NCBI RefSeq assembly: GCF_007004545.3
Contig: NZ_CP045503.2
Location: 1,148,501 to 1,212,500 of the forward strand
Reading direction: 5' to 3'
Origin: Shewanella eurypsychrophilus
GTDB lineage: Bacteria; Pseudomonadota; Gammaproteobacteria; Enterobacterales; Shewanellaceae
Length of the DNA stretch: 64,000 nt
Below the pieces are notes generated by a model. That model worked only from the letters and a program-made list of their open reading frames with translations. It had not been told where the DNA came from and ran no database searches. Shown piece after piece: positions 10,333-20,459 of this stretch; positions within the stretch are counted from its first letter, which is position 1, and each line of letters opens with the position of its first letter. The translations under genes and the position numbers were made by a program.

Positions 10333-11637
10333 TTAACCTCTATTGAAATCAGCTTCGAAAATTTCGATATAAGCTTCTGCTCTCATCTCATCTAACCAGT
10401 TTTGTAGTTCTTCGTTAAACTTACGACGGAAAATGAGCTGATGTGCTTTATTAGTATTAAATTGGTCAGTAGCATCCGTTTTACGACGCTCTTCTAACTG
10501 TACAATATGCCAGCCATGACTTGAACGAAAGGGTTCGCTTATTTCGTTTATTTCTAGGTCATTTAATGTCTGTGTAAATGCCGGAACATACATAGATGGA
10601 TCTGCCCAACCTAGTTCACCACCTTTGGTTCCCGAGCCTGGATCTTCTGAGTACTGACGGGCAAGTGCTGCGAAATCAGCTTCACCAGCACGAATTTGTT
10701 TAACAAACTTGTCTAGCATCGCTTTTGCTCTCTCTTCAGAGAGAATGGGTGATGGCTTGACCAGAATATGACGTGAGCGAACTTCATCGACTTCTTTAGT
10801 TTGAAGTCCACGTGCGTCAATGACTTTAATGATGTGGAAACCTGCACCGCTTCTGATAGGCCCTATCACATCATCAGTTTTAGCATCAGATAGTACTTCA
10901 GCAAAAAGAGTTGGCATCTCGTTGATGTTCATATAGTCCCATATACCACCTTCGAGGGCTTTTGGCCCTGCGGAAGCTGCGATGGCTGTACGGCGAAAAT
11001 CTGAACCGTCATTGATACGTTTTAATACTGTATTTGCACGTACGCTTGATTTTTCTAGCTGTTCGCTTGTTGGGTTATTCGGGATCTCAATTAAGATATG
11101 GCCAATTTGAAACTCTATCTGTTTGAGACCTTGCTCTTCGATTAGACTGACAAGGTTGTTAATCTCTTGAGGTGAAACTTGAATACGTCGCTGAACTTGA
11201 ATTCGCTGTATCTCACCTAAGGTGATCTCTTCGCGAAGTTGCTCACGATATTGTGACCAGCTCATTCCTTCATCAGTGATGTTCTGTCTCATTTGATCGA
11301 CAGTGACACTCTGTTCTTTGGCAATATTTCCGATTGTTTGATCGAGTTGAAGATCGCCGATGTGCAAACCAATTCTATCAGCCATCTGCATCTGTAAACG
11401 AGTCATGATTAAGCGTTCAATGACTTGAGTTCTTAATGCCTTGTCTGAAGGCAGAGATTGATCTGCTGCGATAGCATTAGTCTTAACGGTTTTCACCATA
11501 TTGGTGATCTCGCTTTCGAGCACAATACCTTCATTAATCTGAACTGAGACACGATCTAATGACTCATTTTTAGCTTGTACAGTGTGGCTCACGGCCAAGG
11601 CCAGAAAAGCAAAAATTAAATGTTTACAGGGTTTCAT
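10333..11637 (-). CDS. surA: Periplasmic chaperone/peptidyl-prolyl isomerase SurA
   Basis: A 434-residue protein when started at the ATG at 11635-11637; a TTG two codons upstream is possible but less likely. The signal peptide ends near HTVQA. A SurA N-terminal chaperone module (to about residue 170) is followed by two parvulin domains, roughly 170-270 and 280-385, with [13 protein letters not shown] and [16 protein letters not shown]. The final 40 residues complete the chaperone core. It escorts outer-membrane proteins, including LptD encoded just upstream, through the periplasm. Confidence 0.97.
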   Translation of the reverse strand: MKPCKHLIFAFLALAVSHTVQAKNESLDRVSVQINEGIVLESEITNMVKTVKTNAIAADQSLPSDKALRTQVIERLIMTRLQMQMADRIGLHIGDLQLDQTIGNIAKEQSVTVDQMRQNITDEGMSWSQYREQLREEITLGEIQRIQVQRRIQVSPQEINNLVSLIEEQGLKQIEFQIGHILIEIPNNPTSEQLEKSSVRANTVLKRINDGSDFRRTAIAASAGPKALEGGIWDYMNINEMPTLFAEVLSDAKTDDVIGPIRSGAGFHIIKVIDARGLQTKEVDEVRSRHILVKPSPILSEERAKAMLDKFVKQIRAGEADFAALARQYSEDPGSGTKGGELGWADPSMYVPAFTQTLNDLEINEISEPFRSSHGWHIVQLEERRKTDATDQFNTNKAHQLIFRRKFNEELQNWLDEMRAEAYIEIFEADFNRG

Positions 11638-11762
11638 CCACAAAAATCCTTGGCATATTATTATCAGCTACAGCATATTTAATGACTGTCTGGAAAATCT
11701 ATTTCATGATTGGACTATAAGTCTTTCTCATGGTTCATCACAAAGTTATTTATTTTGCTTAA

Positions 11763-14087
11763 CTAGTTTTTAAGGTAGAGAGGTTTTCTATAGTTAAACA
11801 GTCCGTCATTGAGCATATCTGAAACACCTAGTGGGCCAGAGCCACCGAGTCCTTTGATTACGAAGTTCAGATAAACGCCGCTTTCAAATAGCTCTCGATT
11901 GTCCAATGTCGGATTAAAATCGTCTTCATAATTTGTCTTGATGCGGTAATGATAACTCAAACGTAGGGCCCAGCAACATGATTCATATTGAAAACCTGCA
12001 TAGGTTTCTACACTGCGGCTCTCATTAAGGTCATAATACCAGTTTCCAACTAGGTATAGGTTATCGCTTACAGGCCAAGCTCCGCGCATACCTGCTTGTG
12101 AAATATTCACCGATTCATTGGTGTTGGTATTCACAAGATCGGGTACATAACGATAGCTAAACTGGAGTAATTTATTCGCTCCGGGACGGAAATCTAAGGT
12201 CACTTCGCTTTTTTTGTTCTCACTTTGCTTAGTATCATACTGAATTGAGCCACTCATAAACCAATCTTTATAGAGCTGAGTATTCAATTCTGCGGCTAAT
12301 ACAGAGTTAGACGTGTTTTCTTGGGTGAAGGTTTGAGATGGTATCCCAGCTTCGCTAATCCCCACTTTGCTATCATTGAAATAGAAGATCTGTCCTAAAC
12401 TAAACTGAAACCTTTCGACATTATGCTCATCAAATAAACGTGTCGTTAGGCCTAACGTCATCTGGTTAGCATCGGCTATTCTATCTAGTCCAGAGAAACG
12501 CCTTTCTCTAAATAGACCAAAATAATCTTCCTGAAGCAGGGCTGTATCATAAATACCGATATTGTCTTGATCTTCATAGCCTACATATAAGTATTGAAAC
12601 TGCGGCTCCAATGTCTGACGATAATTTTCATTAAAATAATCAGTAAAGCGTTCAAAGTTTATCTGCCCATGAATTCGAACTTGCGGTAATGTCCGGCTTA
12701 CCTGATTATCTAAATCTTTATTTTGAGCTGTATCTGGAGTGTCTTGCCAGTAATAGGTTTGCAGTAACTTAACTTCACTGGTTAATGATCCCGCAGGTCC
12801 ATGTATTGGATAAGAGATACTGGGCTCAATATGAAGACGTGTTGCTGTGGTGAACTCGTTTTCTTGATGTTTGAAATTACTCAGTTCACTCATCAAGTCA
12901 AAATCTAGACCGTTCCAAAGTGAAGGAGTACGGTAATTGAAGTTAAGTTGTGGCATAACTTGGTATGGAGTCTCATCTTCCCCAAGTACTTTAATATCTT
13001 GAACTCTAGCACTAAAGTCCCAGTTTTTTTCGAAGTAGCTGACTTCGCCTATTCGGGACAGTTGATTATCCGTGGCAGCTCGTACTTCAGAATTCATGTC
13101 GTTGAAATAGTTGTTATCAGAAACATCAGTGAAATTGGCAAGTACTCGCCAGTTTTCATTGATCGCGCCTTGATGTTCCCAGTGGTAAAGATAACGGTCT
13201 GGGCTATTTTCCAACATATTATCATTGGCTAAATACTCAACGTTTAACTTGCCGTGTTGAGACTCGCCAGCTAAATACCTGAAATCTGTTTTGAGGAATA
13301 GACCTCGAGCCGACATATAGTGTGGTGTAAATGTCAGGTCATACTCAGGGGCTATATTCCAGTAATAAGGTGTAGCGACTTCAACACCATTGGTAGTGCT
13401 AGTACTAAACATTGGGAATAAAAAGCCAGACTTGCGTTTATCTGATATTGGAATGGTCATATAAGGAATGTAAAAAATTGGCACATCGCCAACTTTCAAT
13501 TTGGCATTCCATAACTCTCCCCATTCCTCAGAGCTATCAATTTTTATCTTTTCTGCTTCAAGTAACCAAGAGTTATCCCCTGGAGGACAAGTCGTAAAGT
13601 TGGTCTTAGTGAGATGCAAGTTATTATCGGGTGTTATCTCAAGCTTTTCTGCATCGCCATGTATTTGCTGACCATGAAGCCAATACTGAGCGCCAGATAA
13701 AATGGCACTGTTGTTTCGCATTTGAGCAACGAGAGAATCTGCGGTAATGGTGAACATTTGATCTTGAAAGACCAAGTTGCCATTTGCATCTAAACGTTCG
13801 TTTTCTTGATCTAAGATCGCCTCATCGGCTGCAATATTGCGCCCACCTTGGCTGAACGATACGTTGCCTATAAATTTTGCTTTTTTGCCCATTTGAGCTT
13901 CAGAGCGCTCAGATAAAATTCGTATCTCCTGAAGTTCGAAAGCTGTTGCATCTGCATGAGTTGCAGGCATTCTTGGAACAGGGGGCTCCACGACACACTG
14001 GGTGCTGGAATCTAGCTCTGAGGCGGGTTCTTCAGCCAGGACTAAATGGGGAAGTAGGCTTAGTGCCAATAAATATCGGATATGCAT
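11763..14087 (-). CDS. lptD: LPS-assembly outer-membrane protein LptD
   Basis: A 774-residue protein with a signal peptide (MHIRYLLALSLLPHLVLA). The N-terminal OstA-type beta-taco region (about 50-190) binds LPS from LptA. A C-terminal 26-strand barrel then inserts LPS in the outer leaflet with LptE. Cysteines at residue 31, in TTCPPGD and in the ESCCW pair match the four that form the interlocking disulfides of E. coli LptD. It heads the surA-pdxA-rsmA operon, and a candidate sigma-E promoter is upstream. Confidence 0.97.
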   Translation of the reverse strand: MHIRYLLALSLLPHLVLAEEPASELDSSTQCVVEPPVPRMPATHADATAFELQEIRILSERSEAQMGKKAKFIGNVSFSQGGRNIAADEAILDQENERLDANGNLVFQDQMFTITADSLVAQMRNNSAILSGAQYWLHGQQIHGDAEKLEITPDNNLHLTKTNFTTCPPGDNSWLLEAEKIKIDSSEEWGELWNAKLKVGDVPIFYIPYMTIPISDKRKSGFLFPMFSTSTTNGVEVATPYYWNIAPEYDLTFTPHYMSARGLFLKTDFRYLAGESQHGKLNVEYLANDNMLENSPDRYLYHWEHQGAINENWRVLANFTDVSDNNYFNDMNSEVRAATDNQLSRIGEVSYFEKNWDFSARVQDIKVLGEDETPYQVMPQLNFNYRTPSLWNGLDFDLMSELSNFKHQENEFTTATRLHIEPSISYPIHGPAGSLTSEVKLLQTYYWQDTPDTAQNKDLDNQVSRTLPQVRIHGQINFERFTDYFNENYRQTLEPQFQYLYVGYEDQDNIGIYDTALLQEDYFGLFRERRFSGLDRIADANQMTLGLTTRLFDEHNVERFQFSLGQIFYFNDSKVGISEAGIPSQTFTQENTSNSVLAAELNTQLYKDWFMSGSIQYDTKQSENKKSEVTLDFRPGANKLLQFSYRYVPDLVNTNTNESVNISQAGMRGAWPVSDNLYLVGNWYYDLNESRSVETYAGFQYESCCWALRLSYHYRIKTNYEDDFNPTLDNRELFESGVYLNFVIKGLGGSGPLGVSDMLNDGLFNYRKPLYLKN

Positions 14088-14114
14088 CTTAAGTCGTTTA
14101 TTATGAGTTCTTAG

Positions 14115-14143
14115 TCTGGACTAACATTGGTGAGAAAAGTTGC
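14115..14143 (-). promoter_or_regulatory. Candidate sigma-E promoter of lptD
   Basis: On the minus strand GCAACTT (14143-14137) and TCCAGA (14120-14115) are 16 bp apart, resembling the GGAACTT / TCTGA consensus. lptD is sigma-E controlled in E. coli, which supports the reading. The -10 element is imperfect. Confidence 0.38.
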
Positions 14144-14200
14144 ACTTTTAATAGGCAACTCAGCTAAATATCAATAATGAGCTTTTTAGCTAATTCCATT

Positions 14201-14219
14201 TTGCTTTATAATAAAGCAA
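14201..14219. promoter_or_regulatory. Perfect inverted repeat in the lptD/amgK divergent region
   Basis: TTGCTTTA and TAAAGCAA form 8-bp perfect arms around 3 bp. The element contains TATAAT (14207-14212) on the plus strand, 35 bp before amgK. It may be an operator over the amgK promoter; no regulator is known. Confidence 0.35.
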
Positions 14220-14246
14220 TTTTTACGTAAGAGCCATGAGGCACAC

Positions 14247-15260
14247 TTGTCAGATCATAGATTTCTTCAGTTAAACGCATGGCTAACCCGTGTTTTTGGC
14301 GCACAATTAACGGCCTCACTCATTTCTGGTGATGCCAGTTTTCGGCGTTATTTCAGAGTTAGTCATGAAGGTAAAAACTTCATCATCATGGACTCACCAC
14401 CGGAGCTTATTCCTGTGCAACCGTTTATTAGACTAGCAGCAGCATATCGAAACAAAGGAGTGAATGTCCCTCAAGTTATTGAATCTAATGTTGATGAAGG
14501 TTTTTTGATCTTGAGTGACCTTGGTGATGTTCAGCTACTTTCACGACTGAATAATGATAATGCAGAAGAGTATTATTCTAAGGCTTTAGCGCTTTTAGAC
14601 AGTATTGCAGCAGTACAAGATAACGGCGAGGATCAATTACCTTTATATGATTCAGTCTTTGTTCATAGAGAGTTAGAAATTTTTTCTGAATGGTTGATAA
14701 AACATCATTTAAATTTAACTCTTGATGAGGATATTCAGAAGATGCTTAATAAATCATTTGCGATCTTGGTCGCAAATGTACAGGAGCAACCGAAAGTAGG
14801 GATGCATCGTGATTATCATAGTCGTAACTTGATGCTAACTCCTGATATTAATGGTGATGAACAACTGAGTGTCATTGACTTTCAAGATGCTGTGATTGGC
14901 CCTGTGACTTATGATGCCGTTTCGCTCTTAAGAGATTGTTATGTTCGTTGGCCAGATAACCTGGTCAATAAATTGATGGAGCAACACTATAATCATCAAC
15001 GACAAACTCGATTGATTGATCAGGATACCTCGCTGGAAACCTATCAAAGGTGGTTCGATCTAATGGGCCTACAGCGTCACATTAAGGCGGCTGGTATTTT
15101 TGCTCGTTTGAATTACAGAGATAATAAGCCAGCATATATGGCTGATATTCCAATGACTCTGGCGTATATTTGCGATATTTCATCACGTTATCCTGAGTTA
15201 CAGTTATTTAGTCAGTGGGTGGCTAATACCTTAGTGCCAGCATTTGAGGATACACTATGA
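14247..15260 (+). CDS. amgK: N-acetylmuramate/N-acetylglucosamine anomeric kinase
   Basis: A 337-residue aminoglycoside-phosphotransferase-fold kinase. MHRDYHSRNLML carries the catalytic Asp and metal-binding Asn, and VIDFQDAVIGP the DxD-type metal motif. It starts with TTG at 14247 after ATGAGG; the nearby ATG at 14236 is out of frame. It overlaps the next gene by 4 bp (ATGA), and the pair matches amgK-murU. Together they recycle peptidoglycan sugars by making MurNAc-1-phosphate and then UDP-MurNAc, bypassing MurA and giving intrinsic fosfomycin tolerance in other genera. Confidence 0.88.
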   Translation: MSDHRFLQLNAWLTRVFGAQLTASLISGDASFRRYFRVSHEGKNFIIMDSPPELIPVQPFIRLAAAYRNKGVNVPQVIESNVDEGFLILSDLGDVQLLSRLNNDNAEEYYSKALALLDSIAAVQDNGEDQLPLYDSVFVHRELEIFSEWLIKHHLNLTLDEDIQKMLNKSFAILVANVQEQPKVGMHRDYHSRNLMLTPDINGDEQLSVIDFQDAVIGPVTYDAVSLLRDCYVRWPDNLVNKLMEQHYNHQRQTRLIDQDTSLETYQRWFDLMGLQRHIKAAGIFARLNYRDNKPAYMADIPMTLAYICDISSRYPELQLFSQWVANTLVPAFEDTL

Positions 15261-15937
15261 AGGCGATGATTCTTGCCGCTGGTAGAGGAGAGCGACTCAG
15301 ACCTCTCACAGATACGTTACCAAAGCCTTTAGTTTCTGTATTGGGTAAACCTCTAATTGTTTACCACATAGAGCGCCTAGCGAGTATTGGGATAAAAGAC
15401 ATTGTGATTAATCACGCCTGGTTGGGTGAAAAGCTTGTTGAATATCTTGGAGATGGAAGCCAATTTGCAGTAAAGCTACATTATAGTGCTGAAGAGAGTG
15501 CGCTAGAAACCGGTGGCGGTATCAAACGCGCTCTGCCTCTGTTGGGTGATGTTTTTTTAGTCATTAATGGGGATGTGTTTATGGATTATCTTCCTGTCGA
15601 TATTGATGAAGGGCTTAGCCAGATTGAGAGTGGCAAGTTGGCCCACCTTTGGTTGGTAGATAATCCTGTGCAGCATCCTAATGGAGACTTTCTATTACGT
15701 GATGGTTTGCTCGCTTCCCATGGAGACGTCGGTGAAAGTGCCCTTACTTTTTCTGGTGTTGGCTTGTATCACAGGTCATTATTTGAAGAAACAGCTGAAG
15801 CATGCTTTCCCTTGGCGCCTTTATTGAAAAATCATATGAGGAAGAATGCCATTTCTGGTAGCCATTTTAAGGGTTATTGGTGTGACGTTGGCACTGTATC
15901 TCGGCTTGAGGCGTTAGAGCTAAGGCTTAAAAACTAG
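15257..15937 (+). CDS. murU: N-acetylmuramate-1-phosphate uridylyltransferase
   Basis: A 226-residue nucleotidyltransferase. MKAMILAAGRGERLRPLTDT is the NTP-binding glycine-rich loop and signature lysine region (LPKPL), and VINGDVFMD the metal-binding Asp. Its short length, without a left-handed beta-helix, fits MurU rather than GlmU or RfbA. It is translationally coupled to amgK and completes that recycling route. The location is cytoplasmic. Confidence 0.88.
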   Translation: MKAMILAAGRGERLRPLTDTLPKPLVSVLGKPLIVYHIERLASIGIKDIVINHAWLGEKLVEYLGDGSQFAVKLHYSAEESALETGGGIKRALPLLGDVFLVINGDVFMDYLPVDIDEGLSQIESGKLAHLWLVDNPVQHPNGDFLLRDGLLASHGDVGESALTFSGVGLYHRSLFEETAEACFPLAPLLKNHMRKNAISGSHFKGYWCDVGTVSRLEALELRLKN

Positions 15938-16021
15938 CTTGCTAGTGTTATTTATATTTGGGTCTTTTAGACATTTTTGCTATTAGCAATTGTTGGTTAT
16001 TTTCATCTGTAAGGTTATTTA

Positions 16022-16801
16022 ATGCGTATTTGGGGTAAGTTTTTTGGTTTCGCCATTGGGTTCATGTTTGGCCGCATCATTGGTGGACTGATAGGTCTAT
16101 GGCTAGGGCATCTATACGATAAGAAGAGTGCCCAGCTAAGTGGGATCATAGGAAAAGGAGCAAATAGACAGGCGCTGTTTTTTAACACCACTTTTGCTGT
16201 GATGGGCCATGTGGCGAAGGCTTCGGGTCAAGTGACTGAGAATGATATTCGTATCGCGACCATGCTAATGGATCAGATGCAGTTAGAAGGTGAGGCAAGA
16301 AAAGAAGCGCAGAAAGCATTTAGCGAAGGTAAAGCCAGTGATTTTGATGTTAAGGCTTGTTTAAAAACCTTCAGAATAATCTCTATGGGACGTAAAGAGT
16401 TATTGCAGATGTTTCTGGAGATTCAAATTCAGACCGCATTATCGGATGCTGAACTTGACCCGAAAGAACACGCAATACTATTGACAATTGCTCAAGAATT
16501 AGGGTACAGCCGCACTCAGCTCGATGAGTTACTAAAGCGTTGGCAGGCAGAGTTTAACTTTCATCGTGGAGGTGCTGGAAGTCAGACAAGCATCGAAGAT
16601 GCTTACGATCTACTTGGCTTAATTGACTCATCATCGGATCAAGAGGTAAAACGTGCTTACCGTAAGTTGATGAATGAGCACCACCCAGACAAGCTCGTGG
16701 CTAAAGGTCTACCGCAAGAGATGATGGAGCTTGCTAAACGCAAGACACAAGATATTCAGGCCGCTTACGACAGAGTGAAAACAGATAGAGGTATGCGTTA
16801 A
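16022..16801 (+). CDS. djlA: Membrane-anchored co-chaperone DjlA
   Basis: A 259-residue protein. A glycine-rich N-terminal membrane segment (FGFAIGFMFGRIIGGLIGLW) has the dimerising features of DjlA. A central TerB-like helical domain (about 55-175) follows. The C-terminal J domain (about 192-259) carries the HPD motif in NEHHPDKL. It stimulates DnaK ATPase at the inner membrane. In E. coli djlA is also divergent from lptD; here amgK-murU is inserted between them. Confidence 0.95.
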   Translation: MRIWGKFFGFAIGFMFGRIIGGLIGLWLGHLYDKKSAQLSGIIGKGANRQALFFNTTFAVMGHVAKASGQVTENDIRIATMLMDQMQLEGEARKEAQKAFSEGKASDFDVKACLKTFRIISMGRKELLQMFLEIQIQTALSDAELDPKEHAILLTIAQELGYSRTQLDELLKRWQAEFNFHRGGAGSQTSIEDAYDLLGLIDSSSDQEVKRAYRKLMNEHHPDKLVAKGLPQEMMELAKRKTQDIQAAYDRVKTDRGMR

Positions 16802-16848
16802 AAGGTCTACTCTACATAATATTAAAATAACGATAATAGGGACATAAG

Positions 16849-17478
16849 ATGAATAAACGTATTCAGTTATACATATCTGCATTAGCGAGTTCAGTTGTTT
16901 TATTTGCATCCACAGTTTCGGCCGAAGTGTTTGTCGCTCCTTTTGCTGGCTACAGCTTTTCTGCCAGTGAATTTGACGTGACCCAAACTGAAACTGATGA
17001 ACAGGGCAAAGTTAAAATTGCCGAATCAGAACATTATGGTGTGATGTTTGGTGTGACGACAAAAGATCCCGGCAATATCTATTTCTTATACAGCAGTCAA
17101 AGTACAGATCTTCGAGCCGGTGGTAATTTTAGCGCAGACTCTATTACAGATCTTACTGTCGATTATTTTCATGTTGGCGGATCACTTTTCTTTCCCAACG
17201 GAAACTTGAAACCCTATGTCACGGCAAGTGTGGGCATGACCAATATGCGTCCTAGTGGCGATTATTCTAATGAATCTCGATTTTCAATGGGCTTTGGTGC
17301 AGGGCTTGAGTATGAACTGACTCCGGCAGTCGCATTATTTGCAGATGCTAGGGGCTATGCCACATTTATGAGTAGTGATAACGCCCTGTTTTGTAATGGT
17401 AGCCAATGTGTCTGGAACATTCATGCCGATATTATGTGGCAGGGACAAGTCAACGCCGGGATTAAACTCAGTTTCTAA
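16849..17478 (+). CDS. Small outer-membrane beta-barrel protein
   Basis: A 209-residue protein with a signal peptide cleaved near VSAEVF. Alternating amphipathic strands, aromatic girdles and a terminal Phe (NAGIKLSF) indicate an OmpA/OmpX/OmpW-like barrel of about eight strands. Two cysteines (LFCNGSQCVW) lie in a predicted loop and may form a disulfide. The function is unknown. It lies between djlA and a dehydrogenase gene with no obvious operon partner. Confidence 0.7.
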   Translation: MNKRIQLYISALASSVVLFASTVSAEVFVAPFAGYSFSASEFDVTQTETDEQGKVKIAESEHYGVMFGVTTKDPGNIYFLYSSQSTDLRAGGNFSADSITDLTVDYFHVGGSLFFPNGNLKPYVTASVGMTNMRPSGDYSNESRFSMGFGAGLEYELTPAVALFADARGYATFMSSDNALFCNGSQCVWNIHADIMWQGQVNAGIKLSF

Positions 17479-17504
17479 TTCCAGTTATTACTTCGGAGAA
17501 TGCT

Positions 17505-18476
17505 ATGAAGGTTGTCGTCCTGGACAGTTTTACGCTTAACCCTGGGGATCTGAGTTGGCAGTCTATTGAACAGTTTGGCGAATTAAGCTGCTTTGATAGG
17601 ACACCCGCCGAGTTAGTTATTTCTCGCGCCATTGATGCAGATGTCATACTCACCAATAAGACCGTACTCAATGCTAGTACCTTGGCTTTACTGCCAAAGC
17701 TGCAATATGTTGGCGTGTTAGCGACAGGAACCAATGTCGTCGATTTAGAAGCTGCCTCTAAATTGGGGATCGTGGTCAGCAATGTGCCAGCTTATGGCCC
17801 CGATGCGGTTGCTCAGATGGTATTTGCACATATTCTCCATCACACACAAAGACTCGCAGCTCACCACCAGGCCGTGACTCAAAGCCGCTGGACAGAGTGT
17901 GATGATTTCTGTTTTACCCTATCTCCACTGCAATCTCTGATGGGTAAAACGTTTGGCCTAATAGGCTATGGTGCTATTGGTCAACGAGTGGCTAATATTG
18001 CATTAGCGTTTGGCATGAAGGTCATCGTCAATACCCGCTCTCAACAAGTTAGTCTGCCAAGAGGCGTAGAGTGGAGAGAACGAGAGACAGTACTCACTCA
18101 GGCCGATATCGTGTCATTACATTGTCCTCTATCTGGTTCAACAGATAAATTAATCAATCGCGATACTTTATTGCTAATGAAACCAAGTGCTATTTTAATC
18201 AATACCGCACGTGGTGGACTTATCGATGAAGCTGCATTAGCACAAGCTCTTGAACATGGCGTTATAGCAGCCGCCGGAGTCGATGTACTTTCAAGTGAGC
18301 CGCCAGAAAAAAATAATCCTCTTTTGAGCGCTAAGAATATCTCTATCAGCCCGCATAATTCCTGGGCGACTCTCGAGGCTAGGCAAAACCTACTCAACAT
18401 CGCGACTCACAATTTGGCCTGTTATGTTTCCGGTGAAAAAAGCGATCTCGGTAAGTATGAAAATCAAGTGAACTAA
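17505..18476 (+). CDS. D-2-hydroxyacid dehydrogenase (HprA/glycerate dehydrogenase-like)
   Basis: A 323-residue NAD-dependent dehydrogenase. GLIGYGAIGQRVANIALAFG is the dinucleotide-binding loop. The catalytic Arg, Glu and His are in NTARGGLIDE, VDVLSSEPP and SPHNSWATLE. The sequence resembles the hydroxypyruvate/glycerate reductase subgroup, but the substrate is not fixed by these motifs. A CGGAG site lies just before the ATG. Confidence 0.85.
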   Translation: MKVVVLDSFTLNPGDLSWQSIEQFGELSCFDRTPAELVISRAIDADVILTNKTVLNASTLALLPKLQYVGVLATGTNVVDLEAASKLGIVVSNVPAYGPDAVAQMVFAHILHHTQRLAAHHQAVTQSRWTECDDFCFTLSPLQSLMGKTFGLIGYGAIGQRVANIALAFGMKVIVNTRSQQVSLPRGVEWRERETVLTQADIVSLHCPLSGSTDKLINRDTLLLMKPSAILINTARGGLIDEAALAQALEHGVIAAAGVDVLSSEPPEKNNPLLSAKNISISPHNSWATLEARQNLLNIATHNLACYVSGEKSDLGKYENQVN

Positions 18477-18599
18477 CTTTATAAATTTCTCGAGCTTAGT
18501 TTTTTAAATTCTTAATCATTAAGTTTCACTAAACATCTTGATGATTAACCGGCTGTAAAGTTAATAGATAATTAGCCCAAGTAATAAACTCTGAGGCTA

Positions 18600-18851
18600 G
18601 TGATGAAAAAACGAATAATGGTAATTGCCATGGTGATGGCTGGAAATGTATTTGCTACCCAAGTTCCCGTCATCGAAGATGAAGGTGTTTGCAAGTGCAA
18701 TCGGGTTTCGGTAAGTGAAGCTGAGCTTTTGCAAATGAGACAGATTGAGCAAGCTATGCAGCCTATTGGCGCTTACCTCGATGAGAAAACGGGTCAGGTT
18801 GTGATAGTAGGGGAAGCTGAACCTGAACCTGAACCTAGTGTAACTGATTAA
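18600..18851 (+). CDS. Small exported hypothetical protein
   Basis: An 83-residue protein with a signal peptide (MMKKRIMVIAMVMAGNVFA). The mature part of about 64 residues has a CKC pair and an acidic tail of Glu-Pro repeats (EAEPEPEPSVTD). I do not recognise a family. It stands alone with its own terminator. The repeated GAACCT codons at the end suggest slippage-prone growth of the tail. Confidence 0.55.
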   Translation: MMKKRIMVIAMVMAGNVFATQVPVIEDEGVCKCNRVSVSEAELLQMRQIEQAMQPIGAYLDEKTGQVVIVGEAEPEPEPSVTD

Positions 18852-18863
18852 TCATATAGAGTT

Positions 18864-18891
18864 AAAAGCCTGAACTTTTCAGGCTTTTTTA
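18864..18891 (+). terminator. Rho-independent terminator
   Basis: AAAAGCCTGAA and TTCAGGCTTTTTT pair around a very short loop with a T run, 13 bp after the small exported protein gene. Confidence 0.88.
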
Positions 18892-18935
18892 TGCTTCTAA
18901 ATAGCCCATGCTCGATTTATTCGAACATGGCTATG

Positions 18936-19000
18936 TAGAAATAGTGTTATTTAGAACCAGTGCTATATAGAAGCTGTGTTATTTAGAAGTAGTGCTATTT
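18936..19000. repeat. Four 16-17-bp imperfect tandem repeats at the purT 3' end
   Basis: Units start at 18936, 18952, 18968 and 18984, each reading TAGAA, three variable bases, GTG, then YTATW. A partial fifth TAGAA starts at 19001 inside purT. The purT stop codon lies at the junction, so the array looks like repeated copies of the gene's terminal bases. Confidence 0.8.
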
Positions 19001-20175
19001 TAGAAGATGACCTTAACCTTACTACTTGCTGTTATCGCCTTATCTATCGCAGCTTCTATATTTTGTGATCTGGCTAAGACAACACCTAACCGGCGACGAC
19101 CGTCAATTTCAGGTTTGCCGAACAATCGAACTTGAGTATCTGGTTCACTCAATGCCGCAGCGACACCTTCGAAGCGGATGTCCTGAGATTTTCCTTCGCC
19201 TAAGATAACCGCAGAAGCACTCGGACCATGTTGAGCTATGTTGGCCACAGGCAAGCCGAGTATTGCTCGTGCATGGAGGGCAAATTCAGATAAGTCTTGG
19301 CTGAACAGGGTAACAAGACCGGTATCATGAGGGCGAGGCGAAACTTCAGAGAAGTACACTTCATCGCCTTTGATAAACAGCTCAACACCAAATAGACCGT
19401 AACCCCCTAGCGCTTCAACCACTTTACGGCCAATCTCTTGAGATTTAGCAAGTACTTGAGCAGACATCGCCTGAGGTTGCCATGACTCTCGATAGTCACC
19501 GTCTTCCTGTCTGTGACCGATGGCATCACAGAAATGAATACCGTTAATGGCACTGATAGTCAGTAAAGTAATTTCATAATCGAAGGCTACAAATCCTTCG
19601 ACGATAACGCGCCCTTTACCCGCTCGGCCGCCTTCTTGTGCATAGTGCCAGGCATTGATGATCTGCGCTTTAGTGCGGATGACACTTTGACCTTTACCTG
19701 AAGAGCTCATCACTGGCTTGACGACACACGGCAGGCCAATTTTTTCAATTGCAGCTTCAAATTCAGCCTGAGTGTCACAGAATACATATGGAGATGTGGC
19801 TATCTCTAGGGTTTCTGCGGCCAGTCGTCGAATGCCTTCTCGGTCCATAGTCAGCTGTGTAGCTCTTGCTGTAGGAATTATTTTAACCCCTTCAGCTTCC
19901 ATCTCCACTAAGGTTTGGGTCGCAATGGCTTCAATCTCTGGGATCACCAGGTGAGGTTTTTCTTGTTCGATGATATTTCTTAAAGCCAGTGGATCGAGCA
20001 TATCAATAGTGTGAAATCGGTGGGCGACCTGCATAGCTGGCGCATTGGGGTAGCGGTCGACACCAATGACTTCAACTCCTAAGCGCTGAAGTTCAATGGC
20101 GACCTCTTTTCCAAGTTCGCCGCAGCCAAGTAACATGGCGCGTATTGCGCCGTTGGAGTGTGGAGTGCCTATCAT
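19000..20175 (-). CDS. purT: Formate-dependent phosphoribosylglycinamide formyltransferase
   Basis: A 391-residue ATP-grasp enzyme. The N-terminal [18 protein letters not shown] binds nucleotide, and SSSGKGQSV is the ATP-grasp loop. [20 protein letters not shown] carries the metal-binding residues. It adds formyl from formate to GAR in purine synthesis, an alternative to folate-dependent PurN. The gene is monocistronic. I did not find a convincing PurR box upstream. Confidence 0.96.
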   Translation of the reverse strand: MIGTPHSNGAIRAMLLGCGELGKEVAIELQRLGVEVIGVDRYPNAPAMQVAHRFHTIDMLDPLALRNIIEQEKPHLVIPEIEAIATQTLVEMEAEGVKIIPTARATQLTMDREGIRRLAAETLEIATSPYVFCDTQAEFEAAIEKIGLPCVVKPVMSSSGKGQSVIRTKAQIINAWHYAQEGGRAGKGRVIVEGFVAFDYEITLLTISAINGIHFCDAIGHRQEDGDYRESWQPQAMSAQVLAKSQEIGRKVVEALGGYGLFGVELFIKGDEVYFSEVSPRPHDTGLVTLFSQDLSEFALHARAILGLPVANIAQHGPSASAVILGEGKSQDIRFEGVAAALSEPDTQVRLFGKPEIDGRRRLGVVLARSQNIEAAIDKAITASSKVKVIF

Positions 20176-20459
20176 TGTGGGTACCTTATTTTTATCGTCA
20201 TGTTATTTATTTTTTAACATGTCGCTGCTATTTTTAGACCATGTTACAACTATGCCTGATCATGAGGGAGGCAATAGGTTACAAGTGTGTTGACGATCAC
20301 CAAAACACACTGTTCACAAAATTGGAGCAGATAAAATAAGCTGGTATTGATAACGGAATGTTGAGAGAATGTTTCCAGGGTTGCTTAGGGTTTTACTAAT
20401 AAAAATAATGATCTAATTATAAAGATTGAAGAATTATAGTTAGATATAAGGAGCTAGAA

